A DNA stretch of 64,000 bases from Entonaema liquescens (Eukaryota > Ascomycota > Sordariomycetes > Xylariales > Xylariaceae): positions 62,001 through 126,000 of the forward strand of contig CADCSX010000009.1 of NCBI GenBank assembly GCA_902805475.1. Reading direction: 5' to 3'. The position numbers and the translations under genes were made by a program. This document shows positions 58,117-64,000 of the stretch, in pieces. The notes under the pieces are model-generated. The model was not told the origin of the DNA. It made no database searches and worked only from the letters and a program-made list of their open reading frames with translations. The first letter of the stretch is position 1, and every line of letters starts with the position of its first letter.

Positions 58117-60053
58117 ATGGTCCGCCCCCGCCAGTCCGCGGTCAAAGGTCATGAGGAGGAACACGAGCAGTTAGCACGTAGGGAGGGACCTGTCTTCGAA
58201 TATGTATACTGGACAAAGGAACCACATCTCCGGAAGCTTTACGCGTGGGCATGTGTTTTGATGATAGCCTCAGCAACCACCGGATACGATGGGTAAGGCA
58301 ATGAAAGAATACCGAGACTAATATCTTGATGAACGCCTGGCTGATAACCCGCACACAGAATGCTGGTCAATACGTCTCAACAGATTGACCGATGGAAGCA
58401 ATATTTTCCAAAGACGCAGGTTGGGCCTGACAATCCTCAGGAGATAGCCGACAGCTGGTTAGGACTCCTCGTAAATATGTTCAACATCGGAAGCATTTTA
58501 AGTTTCTTCCTCACGTATGACTTCTACCACGCCTTGAACTCGGTCACGAAACGTTAACATATAACTTAGGCCGTATGTTGCCGACAACTGGGGCCGCAAG
58601 ACGTCTATAGCTATTGGGTGCGTGTTTATGATAATAGGAGGTTGCATATCTGCGTTCTGCAATGGATACGAGAGTACGTGTGGAATTGAGGAAGCTATCA
58701 AGACGTGGGCCCAACATATTGACATATGGCTGTAGTGTTTATCGCCGGTCGCCTAATTCTCGGTTTCGGCAACAGTTTATCGCAGATGGCTTCACCTCTA
58801 CTGCTGACGGAGATCTGTCATCCTCAGCATCGCGGCCCTGTCACTGCTGTCTACAACTGCCTGTGGAATCTAGGCGCTCTTCTGGTGGCCTGGGTCGGTT
58901 GGGGCACCGCGCAGATCCGGAATGATTGGAGTTGGAGGTCGATCACTCTCATTCAGATCCTGCCCTCACTAATCCAGATTATCTTCATCTACTGGATCCC
59001 CGAGTCACCACGGTATCTCATGGCGAAGGACCGCCATGACGAGGCGCTCGAAATCTTGGCCAAATACCATGCCGGTGGGGATAAGAACGATGTTCTAGTC
59101 CAATTCGAATTCCGCGAAATTAAAGAAACGATGCGAATGGAGAAGCAGGTCGCCCGCGCCGCCGGTTATCTTGATTTCCTACGCACCAAGGGTAATCTTT
59201 GGAGGCTAGCCATCCTCGTCTCCCTAGGTGTCATCTCCCAGTATAGCGGCAATGCGCTTTTTTCTAATTATATGGATACCGTCTATGAGGGCGCTGGGAT
59301 CAGGGTCCAAGACCAAAAGCTTGCTGTAAGCGACACTATCACAAGACTAACTTTGCACACTAACATTTCTCCCTAGTTGAGCGGCGGCAAGACGATCCTT
59401 GATCTCATCGTGACAATACTGGCTGCATTAAACGTCGATAGGTTCGGACGGCGACCTCTCTTTCTAATATCTACGTCCGGCATGGTAGTCTCGTTCGTTA
59501 GCTGGACAATTTGCGGCGCAATATATGAGAACTCAAACATGACAAACGCCGCTTCCGGATACGCGCAGTTGGTATTTATCTGGTTGTTCGGCATATTCTA
59601 CGACATTGGCTTCTCGGGTCTGTTAATAGCCTACGCGCTCGAAGTCCTGCCTTTTAAGCTACGCGCCAAGGGGATGATGATCATGAATATTACGGTGCAG
59701 GCCATTCTCGCGTTGAGTAACCAGACCAACAGGATCGCCTGGAATAGGTTCCCGAAGCACTGGAACTTCATGCTTTTCTACACCGTATGTATCCTCTATC
59801 TTCTTGCACCCAGCCACTTTACTAACAAATAGTTCCCTTCTAGCTCTGGGATTTCTGTGAACTCGCGTTTGTCTACTTCTTCTACGTTGAGACGAAAGGA
59901 CCAACGCTTGAAGAGATCGCATGGATCTTCGACGGCGCGGATGCGGTCGCCAATATCGATATCCGACAGGTCGAGAAGGAGATGCATGAGATCGAGAGGG
60001 AACAAAGCATTGATTCAAGAGCCATGTCATCAAGGGGGAAAGGAGCTGTTTGA
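58117..60053 (+). CDS. MFS sugar transporter (lactose permease/hexose transporter type)
   Basis: 547 residues in six exons; introns 58293-58358, 58515-58569, 58674-58735, 59326-59376, 59785-59843 (51-66 nt). Exon lengths sum to a multiple of three. Signatures of the sugar-porter family: TTGYDGML after TM1, ADNWGRKTS, AGRLILGFGN, PESPRYLMAKDRHDEAL, DRFGRRPLF and ETKGPTLEEI before the C-terminus; 12 hydrophobic segments are plausible. Fungal members with LSGGKT and long N-termini resemble lactose permeases; sugar specificity is not readable from sequence. Plasma-membrane proton symport is expected. Confidence 0.93.
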
Positions 60054-60421
60054 CGAGGGAGTATTTCATTTTACTGCCGGGGTTGAGGCGTTAACGATTT
60101 GATGAATTAACGATCATAGCGTGGTAGTGCTGGTGTTAGTAACCTCATATGAGTATGAAATTGTTAGGCAACTGTTTGGTTGAGGTGCGGAGATACCCAA
60201 AAGGACAGAAGGGAAAATTGGACGGTAGACTTAGGAGATACATCATCATGATTTGAGAAGTATTGACGCCCGGCAATATACGTCAGTTATTTTTACTATG
60301 CTATTGTATCCTTGAAGACCCTAACCTAGAACCAACTATCCAAATGGTATCAACATGCGTACATCGTGGTTTAGAATCACTTGTAAGGCAAGACACGCTA
60401 TGCAGAATAATTTCCCTCAGA
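60054..60421. other. Short intergenic between convergent genes
   Basis: 368 bases shared by the 3' ends of the transporter and the dehydrogenase. Nothing else seen. Confidence 0.6.
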
Positions 60422-61509
60422 TCATCGCTTCATCTCTTCAATGATCCGGGAAGCACCGGCAAAATTGAGCTCTTCCAACGTCTCCTCCCAAACTCTCTCT
60501 CGTATTTCCTGCCCTTCTTCTGTGTACAGAACCTTAGGATATCTACTTCGGTTAGCTGAGGATCTCTAGTGCTACAACGTGTTATTTATACGTACGGTCG
60601 AATACCCCAATCACTGACATAGCTCCCATGGCTCTCTTTGCCCTTTACGACGACACCGTCGATCAATGCGCTGGTGCCATCCTCCACCGTTCTCCCGACG
60701 AGGCTTTGGAAGACCGAGAATGTCAGTTTCGATATAGAGGATCTTTCAGCGCCATCTCCAATCTGCGTGCCCTTACATAAACCCGGATTTGACGCATTAA
60801 CGATGACGTCGTCAGCTTTGATCTGTTCCCCAAGCTTGGAGATAAAGTACAATTGCAACAATTTGCTCCGCGGATAAGACCGCATCGGCTTGAACTCCTC
60901 GGGAATGTCAAACTGGGGCAGGACGGGTCCTTTTTTTAGGGGATCCGCCCAGTAAAATGTATCTGACGTGACGATTGAGAGTCGGGGAGGGGATGAGCTG
61001 TTGGACGATAGTTTCTTTGACTTGAGGACCGGAAGTAGTAAGATGGCTAACAAAATGGTCGAGAGGTAATTTACCTGGACCGTCTTCTCATGGCCCGTAG
61101 CCTTGACGGGCGTGAAATTATCACACCGTATACCGGCGTTTAATATTACGATATCAATACACGGAAGTGTCTCACATTTCTTTGCAAATGCCGTGATGGA
61201 GTCATACGACTCCATATCGACAAGCCAGACAGAGATGGTTGAATCTGGAAATTCCTTTCGCAGTCTGTCCGCTGCAGCATTACCGCGTGCTTGTGACCTC
61301 ACTCCCATGATGAGGTGCGCAAGACCAAGCTCCAGTAGCTGTCGCGCAGCTTCGAACCCAAGACCGGCGTTGGAGCCGGTCACGATAGCCGTTTGGCCAG
61401 ATATAGTCATCCCCTCAGGAATGGGTTTCCGGTAAGTTAGCAATTGGCGATAGAGAAACCCGATGAAATGGCCCTCGAACGTAGCTTCGCTTTCGAGCTG
61501 TTGAGACAT
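60422..61509 (-). CDS. Short-chain dehydrogenase/reductase (retinol-dehydrogenase-like)
   Basis: 344 residues; one intron, 60543-60595, whose acceptor GTAG at 60543-60546 keeps the frame and yields a normal C-terminus (LYTEEGQEIRERVWEE). Rossmann motif TGSNAGLG (44-51), NAG (124-126), active-site Ser near residue 182 and YPRSK (Tyr212, Lys216). The N-terminal hydrophobic stretch FIGFLYRQLLTY precedes the fold, as in fungal retinol-dehydrogenase-like SDRs of secondary metabolism. NADP(H) use is likely from the Arg after the second strand (MGVRSQARG). Substrate unknown. Confidence 0.93.
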
Positions 61510-62572
61510 GATTAAACTGTAGTTACCCTATAATGCTTTTGAATTTGTATATTAGAAGGCGTATAAGTGAAGTGGCCATGGAGCTCGGATAAAGAATAAA
61601 TAGTAAATTCCTTTGACTAGACATTTCCTCCATCCCTCCCTACCTATATACTCTATGTGGTACTCTCTGCTCTCCTGTATAGTACCGTGTAGCCGGTGTC
61701 CTCCTTTCGGATCGCGCTTCTGCGGACTGGAGTCTTGACAAATCAATGTGTTGGAAAAGCATCTAGATTTTCAAGTGGCTTGTTTGCATGACGCGACCAA
61801 GCGGGAGAGTCGGTCTTCCGGTGACCGTTGAGGTCCCAGATTATTATTTCCTCTTTCAGTGCCATTCGAACTGTTCCACAAAGAGGTTTCTATCCAACAG
61901 GACTACCCCACGGGTGCCCACGCCAGGGCAGACGAACAGGATTGGGCAAACTGCTCTCATCATGCGGTTTTTTCAACTTGTAAGCGTTGTATAACACGAA
62001 ATTATTCGCGTTATGGGCGGAATTATCGACATGTCAGACGCCGAGCTTGTTGCAGCTAGATAATCAATCCTGGTTCGTTAACGTCATTCGGGACCGACAT
62101 CTTGAACCCATTCCCTATACATCCTAGGTATGCCCTGTGTATTATCCCTTATTATCAACACTAGGTATTGTAGTCCCGGGCTCTGGAGTTTACTGTTGCC
62201 GATGTTTTTGTACCCTTGTTCGTCCACATGTCTGGGGAGTAATTATAACCTGTTAATATACATAAGCCCTTAACTCATATCTCTGTTCAAACTTGTCTAA
62301 TAGGGTTGATTTAAATCAAAACGGCATATAATAACATTATCTTACATCTTAAAGAAAGATTAAAGTCTTTCTATTTAAGCCGGTTACAATTTATAACCTT
62401 TTGTTAGTTTTTTTTTTTTTTTTTCCTTCTCGTTAAATGCCTCAACAACAAGATTTTATTTTTACTGTGAACTAGATAGAAGAGGAGATATTTCAATAGA
62501 CCAACACTATATACAGATATATATATATATATATGCACCTAGGTATATATGCTTCCAGATTCTTTGCCTAAC
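61510..62572. other. Intergenic, AT-rich with simple repeats
   Basis: 1.06 kb. A 17-base poly-T (62408-62424) and an 18-base AT dinucleotide run (62517-62534) near the end of the glutathione transferase gene. Two overlapping small ORFs (61788-61994 and 61859-62059) have no recognisable domain and may be a relic. Confidence 0.55.
62517..62534. repeat. AT dinucleotide microsatellite
   Basis: Nine AT units in a row, 39 bases after the end of the glutathione transferase stop codon on the minus strand. Confidence 0.9.
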
Positions 62573-63337
62573 TCAGCGCCCATGCGCTTGAAATACTGCG
62601 GCAACAGCCTTCTGCAGAGGCGGGGGAGATGCGGCGATTAATTCATCGACATTCAGACCCGGATCCCCTTTCTGCATTGCATACCTATACCTATCTCGCG
62701 CAGCTACACGCTTTAAGTAAGCTAGGATGTTCGGGTAATCACTGAGATCATACTTGATGAAGCAACGCATCGTCGTAAGGCTGGTCACATTCATGATATC
62801 AGCCGCAGTGAACTCCTCGCCCGCGAGCCAGGGTACCTCAGAAAGACGCTGATCCATGAACTCGAGGACCTGCTTTCGCCTAGCGTCGCTTCGTTTCACG
62901 CTCTCGTTGTCGTCCCCTAGCCCCGTCCGAGACAGCGATAGCGCCAATAATAGCGCAGGCTGTAAGGTACCATTCGCGAAGTCTAGATCTATCGTCAGCC
63001 CTAAAGTACCTATTTAGGTTCCTTGCATGGGTGAATCTGTCTTACGAAACCAATATAAATACTCGGCAAAGTCTTTTTGCCCAGGCTTGACGACCAACTT
63101 CCCGTCACCCCGAGTCTGCAATATGTACTCAACACAAGCGCCGGACTCGGCCAGTTTGATGCTCCCGTCTTCGATCACGGGAGCCGACCCGATGGGGTGC
63201 AGGGCCTTGTACTCCGGCGGGGCCCAAATGGGCGACCGGTCGTACTTCTTAAGTTCATAGTCAATGCCAAGCTCTTCGCAGAGCCAGACCACTCTATCCG
63301 ATTGCGAAACGCCGAGATGGTGAACTACGAGAGTCAT
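62573..63337 (-). CDS. Glutathione S-transferase
   Basis: 233 residues; one intron, 62983-63045, giving WFHFANGTLQP at the junction. N-terminal thioredoxin fold (MTLVVHHLGVSQSDRVVWLC, GSAPVIEDG, LAESGACVEYIL), then the helical C-terminal domain with GEEFTAADIMN (N-capping box FTAADI) and a helical tail. Conjugates glutathione to electrophiles or reduces hydroperoxides; cytosolic. The SQSDRV pattern matches GST2/Gtt1-like fungal enzymes; class assignment is tentative. Confidence 0.92.
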
Positions 63338-64000
63338 TTTTGACGGGGGCCGCGGTTGTCAAAAATTGTCTAAGGGGTTGTACCTTAGGATAGGTAACGA
63401 ATTTGAATAAAATAAAAAGAAGATAAGTTGAATGTTAAATAATCAATACGAGATTTTTACGATAGCAAAGAGTTGCTAGTCCAGGTACATACCTTACTTT
63501 ATACCTATACCTAAGAAACCCAACCTTCCTACATCATTGTGCACTACGTTAGTGAGTCATGAAAGAGGGAGATTGGCGATTAGCTCGCCCTTAACACCGG
63601 TAGGCTCCCGTTATCCACGTAACTTGTCCAATTCGACCTAAACGGCAAAGTTTTCGAAGCATGTTCGTGGCGCAGATACTCTAAAATATTACAAGACTTA
63701 CTACAAAATCTAAGCGAATTGTTAACTAAGTCAAGACGGAACGCGCTTGGTAGGTTTATAAGCACTTAATATAATCCATCTAAGTTAGCTACCCCTTTTC
63801 CCCTTAGATCTGAAAGCGCTGAATTTTATATCTGCGAAATGATCGAAACCCAACGTATTATAAAGTTAATCTTTACCTCATATCATCTCCTTCATACATT
63901 CTCAAATGAAGCTTGACTATTTAATAATGTAGAATAAAATATTGTGATATTATTAAAGATTGCAATTTATGTTCAAATGGTAAACAATAGACAGATACAC
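63338..64000. other. Right-edge intergenic
   Basis: Upstream region of the glutathione transferase. Contains AGGTA-type motifs at 63483-63515. AT-rich towards the edge; no ORF supported. A gene could start beyond the window. Confidence 0.5.

Noticed and set aside
61788..62059. Overlapping plus-strand ORFs of 68 and 66 codons with a protein-like look.
   Set aside because: Too short and in different frames; no family recognised. Possible relic only.

Overview
This 64 kb window looks like nuclear DNA of a filamentous ascomycete (Pezizomycotina, probably a Sordariomycete-like genome). The genes carry many short introns, mostly 46-140 nt, with GTAAGT/GTGAGT-type donors, CTNAC-like branch points and YAG acceptors. 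The protein set is fungal: a siderophore-type NRPS, a fungalysin, a Pir-domain wall protein, a bestrophin-like channel, Kap123 and an Mx-like dynamin. Almost every intergenic stretch carries AGGTA/TACCT-rich motifs that are palindromic around GGTACC and CCTAGG. I saw no virus, prophage, CRISPR array, intact transposon, rRNA or convincing tRNA.

Left part (1-18 kb): a very large NRPS, truncated at the left window edge, reads C-A-T-C-T-C-A-T-C-T-C-T-C. Its A-poor layout ending in two T-C units is typical of intracellular ferrichrome/ferricrocin (SidC/NPS2-type) synthetases. A gene-poor 2.5 kb gap follows, then a secreted M36 fungalysin metallopeptidase with a TATA box.

Middle (18-46 kb): NUDIX plus eIF2B-like fusion (-), bestrophin-family anion channel (-), a conserved one-TM basic/Ser-rich protein (-), a four-TM fungal membrane protein (-), a U1-type zinc-finger splicing-related protein (-), a Pir-domain cell-wall protein with GPI-type tail (-), importin Kap123 (-), a Cys-rich single-pass surface protein (+) and a disordered basic protein (+).

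Right part (46-64 kb): dienelactone hydrolase (+), WW/FF-domain splicing protein (-) head-to-head with a PAP2 lipid phosphatase (+), a fungal Mx-like dynamin GTPase (+), an MFS sugar transporter (+) convergent with a short-chain dehydrogenase (-), and a glutathione S-transferase (-). Housekeeping and accessory genes are mixed; apart from the NRPS there is no obvious biosynthetic cluster.

The most notable structural signal is a set of single-base frame breaks in otherwise well-conserved genes (fungalysin 15891-15894; membrane protein about 30277-30310; Cys-rich protein 42769-42800; FF protein 48213-48214 and 48359-48362). All behave as one missing base. Three fall in or beside a short run of one base; the other two cannot be placed exactly. 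The NRPS adds a segment (4356-4409) where two opposite frame shifts are exactly bracketed by good splice sites. These are either uncorrected assembly indels or genuine decay/intronisation, and RNA or re-sequencing would tell them apart.
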